64,000 bases of DNA from Symsagittifera roscoffensis (GCF_963678635.1 NC_087063.1:71443617-71507616); one strand, 5' to 3'; shown: positions 10,630 to 23,810, numbered from the stretch's first letter. The notes: a model not told the origin generated them from the letters alone. Numbers and translations are program-made.

Positions 10630-11380
10630 AAAAAGGCCCGGGTCGAGGTGCTAGTTTTATGTTTTGATTTTCAAAGTCGAGAAAATGTCAGTGCTCGATT
10701 GAAAAAAATTAGTCAAGACAAAGGTTTGGGTCAAGCAAAAATTCGAAACATACTTCGAACATGGTCAAAAACACCTCGACCTCGTGCACGGTCAAAATTT
10801 ACGTCGAGCATGGTCAAAACATAGCTCGAGCACGGTCGAAAACTACTGATTGTTCCGCAAAAGTTTGGAGAAAAAAAACTTTTTCAAATATCAACATACT
10901 TTTTAGCATTTTCGATTCAAACTGCAAACCAGTATTCCATAAGATGAAAAAAGGTCAAAATATTTCATCCCTACAAAGCATTCAAATTGCAAATAACTTC
11001 AAAATTTTCATTCTGGTTTAAAAAAATGTTCTCGCAAAGTTTAAATTATAACGTTCAAACTTGGATAACTCATGTTGTCTGATAGTCAAAACATGCCCAA
11101 ATTCGGTCGAGCACAGTGGAACAAATCTTGTTTAGGTCGAGCACGGTCAAGCAGATTATTTTTTGGTCAAGTCAAGTCGAAACATATCGTACTTGGGTCG
11201 AGCATCCCGACCACATTTTTTTTCGGTGGAGCACGGTCAAAATATATCTTGCTTGGGTCGAGCATGGTCAAGCATGGTCGAACATACCAAAATTTGGTCG
11301 AGCACGGTCGAAACATACCAATTGTTAGTCGAAAGGATCAAAACATACCAATTTTTGGTCGAGACGGTCGAAACATAAAG
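10630..11380. repeat. GGTCGAGCA-type degenerate array
   Basis: Units such as GGTCGAGCACGGTCAAAACA repeat at 10630-10850 and more densely at 11100-11370. Several carry ACATACCAAAATTTGGTCG, which also occurs in the array at 8812-9230, so the two arrays appear related. Frames in this stretch are repeat artefacts. Confidence 0.7.
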
Positions 11381-11877
11381 AGAGTTTTCATTCCCTGTAT
11401 GAGAATTAAAGAGAACGTCTAATGATTGACACTTAAGATTCCCATGATCTGCAGAAACAACATACGGTTACGAACCACGGTAACGAACGACATATTTACA
11501 AAAAGTAAGTTTCATTTTCAAAAAGTATCAACAAATGCGATATGTATGAAATATCTACTAACGCAATGCTGAAATTATACTTAATAGGTTTTTTGTCAAT
11601 TATTTGTTGCCATAATTGTCTTATCTACCGTGGTTTATGCTAACTGAATTTTTTTGTCTTAAAAAAACTTTAAGAAAACTAACATAAGCTTTATGGTGAA
11701 GAAGCAATAATTAATGATGTTTATAATGACGATCAATAAACAAGTTTTAAATTTGAAATGTGAATTTACCCTAAATGCCAATTAATTTCTCCTCACAGTT
11801 TTACAATATGACAAACGCATATTTGGGAAGCTGGCGCATTTTTTTAAATTAACTGCTTTTTCTAAAAAAAATTAGTT

Positions 11878-12052
11878 GGCTCACTCACCTACAATTTTTT
11901 CTTTTCACATGGTCCGATTGCTACAAAAGTTTGGCATTCGAACTAATCAGGCCATGATAAACATACTTGGTCTTCATATTAAGCCTTATAAAAACCCTAG
12001 TTACACCATAAAGTTGATGATTATATGAGTTGGGAGAAGAAGAAAAAGACCC
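11878..12052. mobile_element. MITE, GGCTC family, degenerate copy
   Basis: Shares the body of the family (AGGCCATGA, ACATACTTGGTCTTCATA, CCCTAGTTACACCATAA) with copies at 31853-32049, 35785-36003 and 37703-37904. The ends are worn: GGCTCACTCACC at the left, AAGAAAAAGACC at the right. Flanking AATTAGTT and ATTTATTT match at six of eight bases. Confidence 0.6.
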
Positions 12053-12210
12053 ATTTATTTTTGTTAATCTTGGTTTTATTTGATATTGAGAATTCTATTT
12101 CATAAAATTAGTTCGAAAAAAGAGCACAACCTAATACATAATTTTGTATTTCGTTTGAATGAAATTAAATTCACTTATTCGAGTACAGTTTTCACAACTC
12201 ACCATTCCAG

Positions 12211-12290
12211 CTTCTGCTTCCCTATCTATGACAGTTGTCGAAGGACGGTTTTTTAACTGTTCGTTTTTGTTCGGATTTGCCAGTATCGGT
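12211..12290 (-). pseudogene. Second decayed relative of the small acidic exon
   Basis: CTTCTGCTTCCCTATCTATG followed by ACAGTTGTCGAAGGACGG matches the exon at 4336-4534 more closely than the 7.2-kb copy does over this part. No extended frame survives. Confidence 0.4.
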
Positions 12291-12964
12291 GTGATATTTG
12301 TCTCCCCTTCCTTCGATTTATGTGGTGGAATATTTGCGCAAAGGTAGACTTTTCGACAGAAAAGTTCCTACTTGCGAACTAGCTTTTTCGACGGAATTTT
12401 TCATATCATATAAAAGATTAGCGAGGAAGAAAGCTCAATATCAAAAAAGTATGCGACAATGTTTTGAAAATTCCTAGATGTTGTCAGCTTGGGATAATTA
12501 ACATGCAAAAAATTCCGTCATATTAAAGCGTAAATGGCGAAACGAATCATTCAAAATTCCATTCGGTTTTTTTCATCTTTTTGAATTGATACGTTACTCC
12601 ATAAAAAGTTATGATTCCATTCTTTACGCAGCGTATGGCAGGATAAAACTTAAAAAAGCACTAACAATTCAAAAAAATGTCCGCTTTCTGACTAATTCAT
12701 TCATATTTTATCCCAAGAAAACTTCATTGACTTTAAAGAGCAGTCGGAGCGCTAAAAATATTGCCCTGTTACGATAAGTTTTGTTCAATTTTGAAAAAAA
12801 TGGGAAAAAAATGAGTAAAAAAATAATGCCTTATGATTCGACAATGCCAATTTTTATTGAGAAAATTTAAAAAAGAAAAAAGCAAAAAAAAATCTTAAAA
12901 TTTTTTTTTTTAATTTTTTGAAATGTTGCTGTTTTCTTTGCTGCTCAAGAGGAGTTCCTTGTTG

Positions 12965-13440
12965 TTCCGACTTTCGATACGAAAAAAATTGTTCCGACTT
13001 TCGATCCGAAAGTAACGGGATATTTGTGCTCGGGTGGGTTTTTTTTTCAGACAAATTTCGAATTTTTAACTAGCCATTTTTGACGGACTTTTTTTATATC
13101 ATTCAAAAGGTATTGTTGTCCTGAGCTTAAATTTGAAAAGATATTTCACCTGTGATCATTTTTCGTAGAGTTATGAGGGTTTAAGGATTGCCATTTTGGC
13201 CATTTTGTTAAATTTGGGACAATTAACGCGCGATATAATTCGCGCTACTAACGCGTAAGCGGAGATTTAATCCGTCTTATAAATCGTTCCAAATTGGTTG
13301 AACGAAGCTTATTTGCCATAATTGATGATTTGCCATACAAGGAACAAAATCTCTCTTTTTGTACTTTATATGGCGTGTGGGCTGATGATTTTCACAAAAA
13401 ATTTCAAATTTTAGAAAAAATTTTCATTTTATTGTTCCGA
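12965..13440 (+). repeat. Dispersed repeat, TTGTTCCGACTTTCGAT family, copy 1
   Basis: About 470 bp starting TTGTTCCGACTTTCGATACG and containing GACAATTAACGCGCGATATA and AATCGTTCCAAATTGGTT. The adjacent copy 13433-13960 repeats it directly and a further copy at 28770-29325 is inverted. No protein is encoded; the 73-aa frame at 13294-13515 is incidental. Confidence 0.75.
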
Positions 13441-13960
13441 CTTTCGATACGAAAGCAACGGAATGTTTGTGCTCGGGGATTTTTTTCTTCAGACAAATTT
13501 CGACTTTTTAACTAGCCATTTTCGACGGAATTTTTTTGTATCATTCGAAAGGTGTTCTTGTCTTGAGCTCAAATTTGAACAGATATTTCACCTGTGATCA
13601 TTTTTCGTAAAGTTACGAGGGTTTAAAGTTTGCCATTTTGGCAGATTTGGAACAATTAACGCGCGATATATTTCGCGCTATTAACGCGTAACCGGAGAGT
13701 TAATCCGTCTTAGAAATCGTTCCAAATTGGTTAAAAGAAGCTTATTTGCCAAAATTGTTTGTTACAAGGAGCGAAATCTATCCTTTTTTTAACTTTATAT
13801 GACGTGTGGGGGGATGATTTTCATAAAAACTTCAAAGTTTAGAAAAATTTTTTTTCATTTTGTTTTATTTCATTTAATTTTTTATGGTTTTACTGCTGCA
13901 TAAACCTTAAAAGGCTGTCGGAACATTCAGAACTTAGCCCTGATACGAGCAGACTTGTTA
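13433..13960 (+). repeat. Dispersed repeat, TTGTTCCGACTTTCGAT family, copy 2
   Basis: Direct neighbour of copy 1 with the same block order, extended at the right to a segment containing AAAGGCTGTCGGAACATTC that also ends the inverted copy at 28.8 kb. Degenerate relatives of that segment occur near 12735, 10475 and 28050. Confidence 0.75.
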
Positions 13961-16900
13961 TGATTATAAAATCGTTTAGAAATAGCTAAAATTTTAAACA
14001 AAACAGAAATGTAGATTGGATTTTCAATCTGAAATTTCCAGTCTCAAAGGCATGTCTAAAAAACCAAAAACTCCAATTTTACTCAACATTGAGGATATTT
14101 TATATTTTTTGTAATCCGCATCTTGGTTGAGAATGTTTTACCACCCTAAACAATTTTTGAGCGTGTTTGAGCTATTAAAATGTGAGGGGGTTGAAATTTT
14201 AAGGTTGATTGTTTTTTACTGGTAATTTAAATCAAAACTGTGTTAATGCACAACGTATGTGCGGCAAAAAAAATATCAAACGAGCTGAGATCCAAATTGA
14301 ATACTAGCCACCAAAAAACTTAAGAAAAACTGAAACGTTTTTGGAAGTTATTTTTTTGATTGGAAACTGATTGAAAGTTTTGTGTGTTCTTTGATTCTGG
14401 CTCAAGTCTCGCCCTCACGTCTTAAACAATTTTGGAAAACTACAAAAACGCTTGAGCAACAACTCGCTATTCTTGTTTATCCGTGACTGATTCAAAACGG
14501 TTTTGATTAGCGGTAGTAACTCTTCGTTATTTTTTATACGGCTAAGCAAAAAGTGTTTAGTTATACAGCTATTTTTCAAAAAATTAAAGTGGGTATAAGC
14601 GTACCTAGTAATCAAAATGATTTCGCGCATTAAGTTCAAAAAACAAAGCTGCCGGTTTGTCTAAAGCTTCCTATCAAAAAATTAGTGGTTAAAAATTGTT
14701 ACATGTTTTTTAAATTGTTGCCAAAGTATTCAAAAAACTATTGATTGCCGTATAAAATTCATTCATTTAAATAGCATAATAAATCTTAGTTCATAAAAAA
14801 CGGAAAACAATCTTATTTTTTTTTCATAAGAAACAATTAAATACTCAGATGTTTATTGAGCATAAAAAATGTTGTAAGTAAATTACTTTGCAAAACGATT
14901 TCTTAGTCATTTAAAAAATACTTTTATACTTTTTTCATAGTTGAAAATTAAGCAACAAGCATTTTCACAAATAATACCTGTTTGAAAATTTATGGCAAGC
15001 ATTTTATTGGAAAATGTATAAATTGTGCCAGTATGATTATTTTTGATAAGAAAAAAGTGGTTCTTGAACAGTAAAATTTTGTTTGATGGCCGCAAGCCAT
15101 TGGGTTCAAGTTTTTTGTGACGTTTAGACGGGCTTCGATTTCTAATGTTTGGCCGCTTTCATAGAGATTTTTTTGTATCCTTGCGAAGTATTGGTTTCTT
15201 GAATTCCAGGTTAAAAAGATACTGTACAGAGTTTGAGACAATTAACGCCCAATTTGTTTCGTGCCAGCACACCATAGGCGACTTTATTCGACTCAAAAAT
15301 TGCAAAAAGTTCAACTAAGGCAAAGTGCATTGTCGATTAACATCTGAAAGAGCACCAAATACGTTGAGAAAAAATAGAAAAAATGAAATATTATATTTTT
15401 TTTGTCTGAAAACACTATTATATGTTTAAAAATTTATCAATAATATTTCATCAAAAATCGTTTTAGACTTGAAAGAGCAGCCTGGATTTGAAGTCAGTGA
15501 TATACTCTCTACGAGCAAAACATATTTTATAAATCTATTATTTTTCATCCAAATTTGCAAATTTATGCATTTACTGCGCTCAGTTTTTATCTACCTTTTT
15601 GCTTTTTCTGTGAATTTTTAGGTAGCATGAGTTTGTATGCGGTCATGTAAATTACATTTGTTAGTGCTTGATTTTAAGATGAAGACAGCCGTATTACTAA
15701 AAATATAAAGGGGTGCGGCTTCGGAGAAGGGGTGAGGGGCTCTAAAAACAACATCTTTGAGCTTTTCTGAATCAAGGTTTACTTTCTTTGTTATGAACTT
15801 TTTGTATTTTTTCATGATTTTACTGCTTTCGACTTTCACTGTTTTGCAGTTCAATAACCTTGTTAAAACATGATCTAAAATTAGAAGCAAAAATTCCACT
15901 AAAATGGAAAGTTTTTAGTGTGAGCGAGGAGCATGCATGTGATAGAGTATAGAGAGTTTATGGTATTTGACAGCTCAGCTCAATTTTACCGTTTATGAAA
16001 GTGTTTCCGAAATACAGCTCCATTCCTATTTTTATTGTTTTTTTCGTTGCGCTCGGCAATTGATTGAGCAGCAATCATTTCCGGAACAAGTGTTATATTC
16101 ATTAATTTTTAAAATATCTGAATTTCTTGTATACTTAATTGGAAAATACAGCCAATTTTTATGACGTTCTTTTTCAGAAAACATTTTCTCCTGAGTGAAA
16201 CCTAAGCTGGTTAATTGACATACATCCGTGGAAATTAGAAAAAAAACAAAATCTAGCCAAGACTTGCATATTTTTACGGAATACAGGGTGTTTTCAAAAC
16301 GCGTTATATTTATGAATACTGTTTCATTTCACAAAATTTTTAGGCTATGGAAGCATTTTTGATCAACAGACAGCAAAGTTTTGCCGAATTAGGACAATAA
16401 ATTTCACTAAGTAGGTTTGTTTTTGTTTACGAATGTTTTCGTGGTTCATCGAACTTTACTGGATTTTGCGTTGATCAAATTCTATTGTACTGATTCAAAA
16501 TAACCAGATAAAAAGAAAAAAAGACTAAACTTTCAAACTCAGTTCTCTCAAAATTGGTTAACTTTGGACACAAAATGACGAGGAGAAAAATGGTGCAATA
16601 ACTTTTTCGATCGTTCATACCAAATTAACACCAGTAAAATGAGCCAAAGTTGAAGAGGGAAACAGGCACAATTGAAGTTCTTCTTAATTCGCTTTGTCCT
16701 GTTTTCTTTTCTTTTTGAAACTAAAACAAAAATCTAATGGTGTTACTTTGACAAAACTTTGCAAAACAAATAGCTTTAAAAAAATTTGCAAAATTTCTAA
16801 CAATTTTTTGTCCTCATCATGCTTCTCCAAAGTAAACCGATTTTAAGAGAAACGAGTTTAAAAATTTTAGTCCTATTTTTTTTCATCCAGTTTTTTAAAA

Positions 16901-17170
16901 TCACTAGTGTAGAGGTTTGTTCAGCGCAAAATGAAGTGAAAAATTGATAGACTACGAAAACATGCGTGAAGAAGAAACGAACCAGCTTAATGAAATATAT
17001 CATCAGAGTTCGGCTAAATTTCTCCATCTATTGTAAAAGGAATGGCTTCAATAATCTAAGGATCTTTGAGATGACAGAGGATTCGTAAAACGTGTTTTGA
17101 ATGAAAACGACCTGTTGGATAATAGGCCAGCAGGTTTTGAAATTGACAATCATTTAGTTGGACATCAAAT
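13961..17170. other. Non-coding, no feature seen
   Basis: AT-rich. A weak relative of the TTGTTCCGAC family is visible near 15235-15310 (ACAATTAACGCCC). Frames of 60-93 codons show no motifs and I do not support them as genes. Confidence 0.35.
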
Positions 17171-17179
17171 TGATCTTTT

Positions 17180-17275
17180 CATTCTATAGATTGTTCTTGT
17201 AAAATTTAAATTTAAAAAACCAAATTTGTTCTTGTAAAATTGTTCTTGTAAAATTTATTTGAAAAACCAAATTGT
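17180..17275. repeat. Short tandem repeat, TTGTTCTTGTAAAAT
   Basis: TTGTTCTTGTAAAAT occurs three times within about 60 bases, interspersed with AAAAACCAAAT. Confidence 0.7.
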
Positions 17276-18212
17276 GCCGGCTGATTTTTGATGATTGTCA
17301 AAATGAAAAGAGGTTTTTTCTGATCTCTCTGCTTTTAAAGCTGTTCAGATAGCTGATTGTTTTAAGCAGCGTATCAAAAAATTGCTAATTTTTCCTGCCC
17401 GGCTTGAGATTAGAATCAAAGTATGAATGGTTTTTCAAATTATTTTGAGAAGGTTTTACCAAAATTCCGGTCGTTTTTATGAAAACCTTAGAATTTTTTT
17501 TGTCTTCTCTTTAACAGGATCCTTTGAAGTTCAAAAGAATCTTGTTGGAATCTTGTTGTAAGCAAAAAAGTAATCTGTTATAAAACGAATCTTGCTGCAA
17601 TCTCATTTTGGCAAAACAATATATCATAATAGCTTATAATATTTCTTAAGAGATTTTTTGGTCCACCTATAACCTGTTTTGACTGATTACAGATCCTTCG
17701 AAATTTTTCTCGAAATCGATTGTAACCGAATATGATTCCTTGCGATAAAAACTTCTTGGTAAATGTCAAGTTTAAATTCGATTATAAATCCTTCAGTTAG
17801 AAGCAACTTTGTGGCCAAACTAAATTGATCTAGTTAGTCAAAAAAGTTAATTCAAAATAACTATGAATAATAATTTGTTTAATTAAAAAGTAGATATTCT
17901 TTTTGAAAAGTATTATCAATCAGTCTAATATGCGCTTTTGTTATAAATGAATATTTAGACGAAGTCAATTTTCAAAATTACTATGTGGCTAGGGGGAGAT
18001 TCTACGGTAGGTCAATTAGGGGAGGATATTGTATGGTTGATCGATCCTAAGCAGTGCTAAAGAACCCAATGAGGAGAGAAAAGCTTAAATTATTTCTTTA
18101 GGCAAGATAAGTATAAGATCATTAAGATGAAAGGCTATTGAATCAGGTTTTAAAATATTAAAAATTCAAGTTAGTTATACCAAAAATTCAAATATCATAA
18201 TAGTTAAAATAA
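17276..18212. other. Non-coding, no feature seen
   Basis: AT-rich, without a supported gene or a clear repeat. Confidence 0.35.
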
Positions 18213-18680
18213 TATTACGAGGCCAAACTGTGATTTTGTGAATTGTAAGCGGATTCCGCAACAGAGAAAAATCTGATTTGTCGAGGAATACGCAACATTG
18301 CTATTTTTGTTTGATCTTCTCTGCTGTTTTGGATTCCACGGACAAATAGCTAAAACATTGTATTGCTCAAATTTGCTCCAAAAACAGGCAATTTTGCGGA
18401 ATCCGCAACAAAATGTGTGGAATCCGGAACCAATTTAATCCAATGAAAAAATTTTAATGTATGTATGTGTTTATTAAACTTAAGCTGTCGTGGAATCCGC
18501 AACTGTAAGTGGAACCCGCAAATTGTAAGCGACAAAATTCACGTTACAGGCATTTGTACGCGGAACCCAACGAAACTTTGAAAGTGGAATCCACTCACCT
18601 TTTAGACTTGTCTTTGAAATCTAGGAACCTACAGACACAAAATTGTGCGCCAATCCAGTGCACAATCTAACCTCGTAATG
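18213..18680. mobile_element. MITE, ATTACGAGG family
   Basis: Left end ATTACGAGGCCAAACTGTG (18214-18232). The right end CACAATCTAACCTCGTAAT (18661-18679) is its imperfect inverse, 15 of 19 bases. The interior repeats phrases such as GGAATCCGCAAC in both orientations. It shares both ends with the larger element at 8676-9888. Confidence 0.75.
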
Positions 18681-19870
18681 AATGCGAAAATCTCAGATAA
18701 ACTAAATTACGGTTTAAGTCTCATCGCCTCATTTGTAAATTTCAAGTCATTTATTCGGAAAAACCCAACCTATTTTTGTTGTTGTTATTTTGTGAAATGA
18801 TGATAATAGTTTGTTGTCATCATTTTGTGACATGGTCGGAACAAAAACGAATATAGTCTACAAACACAATTGATTTGAGCAGCACAATAAATATTTAGGA
18901 CTATGTACAGATGTAACTATAAACTGATAGAAACATATTGTGGGTCTTTTCGGTAATACCCTCCAAAATGATAAAAAATAAAAATTAAAGTTTTTCTTAC
19001 AAAGTTTAAATTATTTTCCTTTAAAAGGCAGGGCTGATATCATGAGCGTTAAATCAAGCTAAAGTTTGGCAAAAATGCGATCTTAACGACGATTAAAAAC
19101 GCATTTAGCACCCTTTTAATGAATTTTATGCTCAGAAAATGGGCAAAAAAGTTTGAGGCTTAATTATGTAAAAATGGTTCGTTTTTACTACTCCCATAAT
19201 AATATAGTGCATTTCTTAGTAGCAATTACTAGGGAATTGTCCGAATTACACAAAAAAATTACACAATAATTACACAATAAAAATTTTCGTTTCGTTTTTT
19301 CATAATTTTCCATATTGTTTCCTAGCATTATACGCAATTTATTCATGAACAATCTGATTCAGGTAATCTGAATGGGGCTTGCTGGCCTCACACTTTATAG
19401 TTATCGAAGTCGCTGCAGTAAGCCGATGTTTCTAGTTCTCAATTCACTGTGTTTTCGTTTTAGTTTCGGGGAGCAGCCGCTTTGGGCACTAGTTATTGTT
19501 TTGTCTTCGGGCTGCCATTCGGTTGTGGAACGCGACGAATCTCTCGCCCGCCAGCAGCACCACTACCACCATCTTCACCACCCCCCCTATAGCTGGGCGC
19601 TCTCACTTCCTTCGTGTGCGAATACATGTCTGTTGCAAATGATCATTCACATAACATTATCCCTTCCACTTGCCCACAGAAGAAACTATAAGCTTTTTTT
19701 CACCCAAAAGCGGGGGGGGGGGGGGCGGTTGTTAGATAATAGCGCCTGGCGTAAAAATTATGCAAATGCGTACGGCACTGTATAATGAAGATCACTAAAG
19801 TATTTTGTGGTGAATTATTACAGTCTAAATCGTGAGCAGGCAGGAAAGTGGAAAGTGGAAAGAATGACAG
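18681..19870. other. Non-coding; poly-G run, probable intron of the - strand gene
   Basis: No supported exon. Contains short TTACACAATAA repeats near 19255-19280, a CACCAC-rich patch near 19556-19582 and a run of 13 G near 19710. If the exon at 19873-20605 is real, this is its downstream intron. Confidence 0.35.
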
Positions 19871-19872
19871 AC

Positions 19873-20605
19873 CTGTGCCCCATGCAACTGCAATCTCGGT
19901 GTAGTTCCAGGAAGCGGCCGGGGTCCGACTCAACTGGAGGTCAATCAGAGTGTTCACGTGATCAACCGCCTTTTGGTCCAGGGTCTGCACGATCCTTCGT
20001 CCCATGAGGACCAGGTTGAGGTATCCTCCCGAGGTTACATAGAATGGGTGGTTCAGCATGTGATTCGTGTAGAAATCAAAGGCGAAGTTCTGGTCTTCAT
20101 GTTCCAGGTAGAAGTTGGTGTCCTGCATGGACATAGCAAAGATGGCCACCCATAGTTTTGGAATTTCAGCATAATCTGCATCTGTATGTGTGCAGTTGAT
20201 CCTCACGAACTCTTTCAGATTCCTATTAGGGGGTGCTTCCACTGCCAGCATGTGCAATAAGTGGCGCCCTCGGTGGGGTTTCACGTAGGGGAAGAGATAT
20301 CCCGGCAAACTGATATCCAGTCGCAAGCAAGCCGCCGAGAAATTTCTATCGCCGTGATGTTCAACGTTGCAATCGCATAAGTGCTTAAAGGGAACAGAAT
20401 AGCCGTCTACAACTTGAAAAAAAGCGACAATAGTCGGAACTTGCACTCCTTTTGAGTCGTGGTAAGCGATCGAAGTTTGCTTTTCCTTGGCGCCCTGGAT
20501 CACAACAAGTACTTCGAAAACCACTATAGTGCCGAGCAGAGCACCCATGGATAGTAGTGTCAACGCTACTGAAGTTTTGTTCATTTTCACGCTAGTTTTG
20601 ATCAC
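19873..20605 (-). CDS. First exon of a membrane protein with a large ectodomain
   Basis: A 244-codon frame from the ATG at 20605 (a second Met seven codons later is also possible). Residues about 13-36 form a strong transmembrane helix (LLSMGALLGTIVVFEVLVVI). The following 200 residues are soluble, with cysteines at a CDC motif near residue 82 and single Cys further on, and N-glycosylation sites (NFS, NCT, NYT). The frame could run to 19700, but a good CAG|GTCTGT donor at 19873/19872 ends the sensible part in phase 1; beyond it the translation is low-complexity. An N-terminal helix before a large Cys-containing ectodomain is the layout of DEG/ENaC or P2X channels, but I see none of their signature motifs, so the family is left open. 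G+C and codon use mark it as a genuine exon. Confidence 0.6.
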
Positions 20606-21619
20606 TTTTAACTAGGAGAAATTTAAGTGCAGGAAAAGTTAGCGAAAATGTACTTCGTATCCATCTATGCAGAATTGTTTTTTTTCAAGGCCAAAAAGGT
20701 AGTTAAAAATTAAGTTTAACTTTCTTAGTTTCTAAGTGTTTTTTTTGTCAGTTTTGTCAAGACCATCTGCATTTTTCCAAGCTCAAGTGGTTTCTATTGG
20801 CTGAAAATTAGTAAAACAAATGTATTTTTGAGAAAAAATTTAAGCTCAGTCAAGCTCATTTGATGTTTTCGTATTTGCTTTACAAAATACCAGTTGGTTG
20901 ATGAAAGAATGGTTACGAGTGTCACAAAAAAGCTTTTATCAAAATGCTAATGGAAGTTTCACGATCCCAAAAATTGTCATCGTTAGTACAAATTTCGTAG
21001 ATTTTGTCAAACACATTTTTGAAATAACTACAGTTTGGCCAAAAAGGTCAAAAGTGTTAAAATCTCGGCCAGGTATCGATGAGAGTGACTTCAGGAAACC
21101 ACATTACCAGGAATTGAATCAATGACAGCTCGTCGCCTGATATTTCATCTTGGATACTATAGTACCCCTACTGTATATTCAACAAGAATAACCTCTCTGT
21201 ATATTCCACTCGCAGCTACATAACTTTTGGGTCGAACAGTATATGCCTTGTAGAAAAACAAAGACTTATTGAAAAAATAATTTGGAAAGTTTCATTAGTC
21301 TACAAAGCAACCCGCATTTGCAATTTGCAAAAATAGGATACAACGAATTATAATCGATTTTCACACAGATTTTCCACAAGTAGAAAATCGATTGTGTGTA
21401 ACCCAATTAGACACTAAACTGGATAAAATAGGAATTTAATCCAGTTCAGAAAAATTGATTATATACTCTAGAAAAATAATTTTTTATGCAGTTTAACATT
21501 TGTATAGATTCATTACAAAATCTATATTGAATCTGTATAAACCCAGTATAATCGATTGCAATGCATTTTCTTTTAAGAACCCAAAAAATTGATTACATTA
21601 TCTAAAATTGAATTATATT
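20606..21619. other. Upstream non-coding sequence with small inverted repeats
   Basis: No gene seen. Near 21350-21590 there are repeated AATCGATT motifs and short stems. Confidence 0.35.
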
Positions 21620-21821
21620 CATTACGAGGACAAACTGTGCACTGGATAGGCGCACAATTTTGTGTGTATATATTTCTGGAATCCAGACACAAGCTCTTAA
21701 ACGTGTTAAAACTCTGTCAGAAAGATCAAAGAAAAGGAAAGTACAAAAGAAGAATAAAGAGAGCATCCTCGTCACGGAATCCGCTTACCATTCGCAAAAT
21801 GCACAATTTGGCCTCCTATCG
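21620..21821. mobile_element. MITE, ATTACGAGG family, inverted short copy
   Basis: Left end ATTACGAGGACAAACTGTG (21621-21639), right end CACAATTTGGCCTCCTATC (21802-21820). The left interior GCACTGGATAGGCGCACA is the inverse of the right interior of the 8676-9888 and 18213-18680 copies, so this copy is inserted the other way round. About 200 bp, no coding content. Confidence 0.75.
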
Positions 21822-23810
21822 TTGATTGAAAAATCGAGTTTTCAAATATAAAAAATTGCTGTTTCAAAACTCAAAACAAAAGTTTTGTTCAAAATTAAGG
21901 ACACAAATCAAAAAATTCATTTGTAAAAATGAGGTTTTGACCTAAAAATTTGCAATAGAACTATGAATGTTATCAAAAAGAACAAAATTTTGTGCACACA
22001 AAACTGCAGGAAAACCATGAAAATTGTTAATTTAAACAAAAATTTCTGCACACCAATTGCCAAAAAATTATGATAACTGTCAAACTAAACAAAGTTTCAT
22101 CAAAAATTGCAAAATAATTATGAAAATTGTCCAATAAAACAAATCCTTATAACTGAAATCTCTAATCGGTCCATTTGTCATTGAACCGTTGACAGGAAGT
22201 GGAACATTTTATTTTATTTTTGTAATCGGCTTATCAATCAAAAAAATAATTTACAAAATCTACATTATGAAAAAAGCAAGAAAACAGGAGGTTGAACGAA
22301 AACGTTTTAGTTTAATAACACTGCTATAAGAGACTGGTTAAAAGGTTGAAAAGCATCATATTGATTAAAAAATGAAGTTTCCTAGTAACAATTTGAACCA
22401 GTGAACTAAAATCATTTTCGATAAGGGAGATACAAAAAATTTTGTTGTTAACTTTTTGTAAGCATTAAGAAAGATCATTTTTTCCAGAAGTTGATATTAC
22501 CTTTCTGTAGCCATTGGTTTTGTACTCAAACTTGGCGTTTATAAAAATGCTCTAGCAAAACATTAAGGGAACTTGAGTCTCTTTCAAATTTAAGACTTTG
22601 TCAATTGTCTACTAGGGCTAAAGCTGCCTATTGATGTGATCAAAACTTGAGCCAAGCTAGCGTCATATAAAAAATGACCAATTTTTTTAACAAAGAACTA
22701 TTACGCAAAAATTAGTACGCCAATGAGACAGTTTAGAAAATTTCAAGCTTTCTACAAAAATTTGAATGATATATATTGTAATAAACTTAGCTTCTGTAGT
22801 TAAGTTAGCAGGTCAAAAAGTGAGTCAAATAATCATAGTTTGCCGATAACTAGTTCTCAGTTTTTTTGAGTTCAATTAGTGAAAACAAAAAACTCTAAAA
22901 ACATTGGCAAATTTTCAAAAAAAAAGTTTTTTTTTCCCTCACAATCCACTACAATTGTTGGGTTGACAATGGAACAGAAAATTTAGATTACTTGAGGGTA
23001 CAAAAAGTGGAGGATTTGAATGATAAAACATGATTAAAAAAAGATTGAAGAGAAAAGAATATTGAAGTTAACTTTAAAAGGAATGAAACCAAAGCCGTAT
23101 TTGAAAAGAGAGCTATTCAATCAAAGGAAACTCAGAAATATTTACCAAGTATAAATTCAACTTGAAATATTTGTTGCTTCAATTTGTGTCTATAAGTATT
23201 TGACGAGTTATTAGAATTATTTGAAAGTAATATAGAGATGTCAAAAATACAATTGATTACCAACTCACTACAATTAATCTCTGAAAAAGTTTTGAAAAAT
23301 TCAAGTTTTTAGATAAACTGAGATCTCTTAAGAATGATATTTTTTCCAAAAAAGACAAGAAGGAAAAATTTCAGGTAAAATTATCAACTTTTGTCAGTAT
23401 TCACAAAAAAATCCTTTTTTACACGTTATCAAAGTTTTGAGAAATGAAAAAGTCTAAATTCCGGGACAGTCTAATCAAAAAGAGCTGAGTAATTGCTACG
23501 GATAAAACTTTTTTACATCTTAAGTTCAGTCATCATGGAATCTTTTACTATCGAGCTAGTTTCCAATGATTCTGCTACTTGTCATCCTAATAAAAGATTT
23601 TTGAACAACTTTTTTCAGAATTTCTACCAAAAATCTTCCTTTGAAAAGAGAATGGGAGGTTGTAATAGAAAATTTGCACCATTTTGAGTACCAAAATCTT
23701 ACCTAAAGAAAATTAACATTCATAGATGGAAGATAGAGTTCCGAGTAAAAAGGATGAACAAACCGATGTATATTGAAACGGGGTCGTATCTAGGTTTTGT
23801 TGATGTAGTT
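21822..23810. other. Non-coding, no feature seen
   Basis: AT-rich, only short chance frames. Confidence 0.35.

Noticed and set aside
19372-19785. 137-codon frame on the + strand
   Set aside because: It overlaps simple CACCAC and poly-G sequence and the tail of the - strand gene; no protein-like features.
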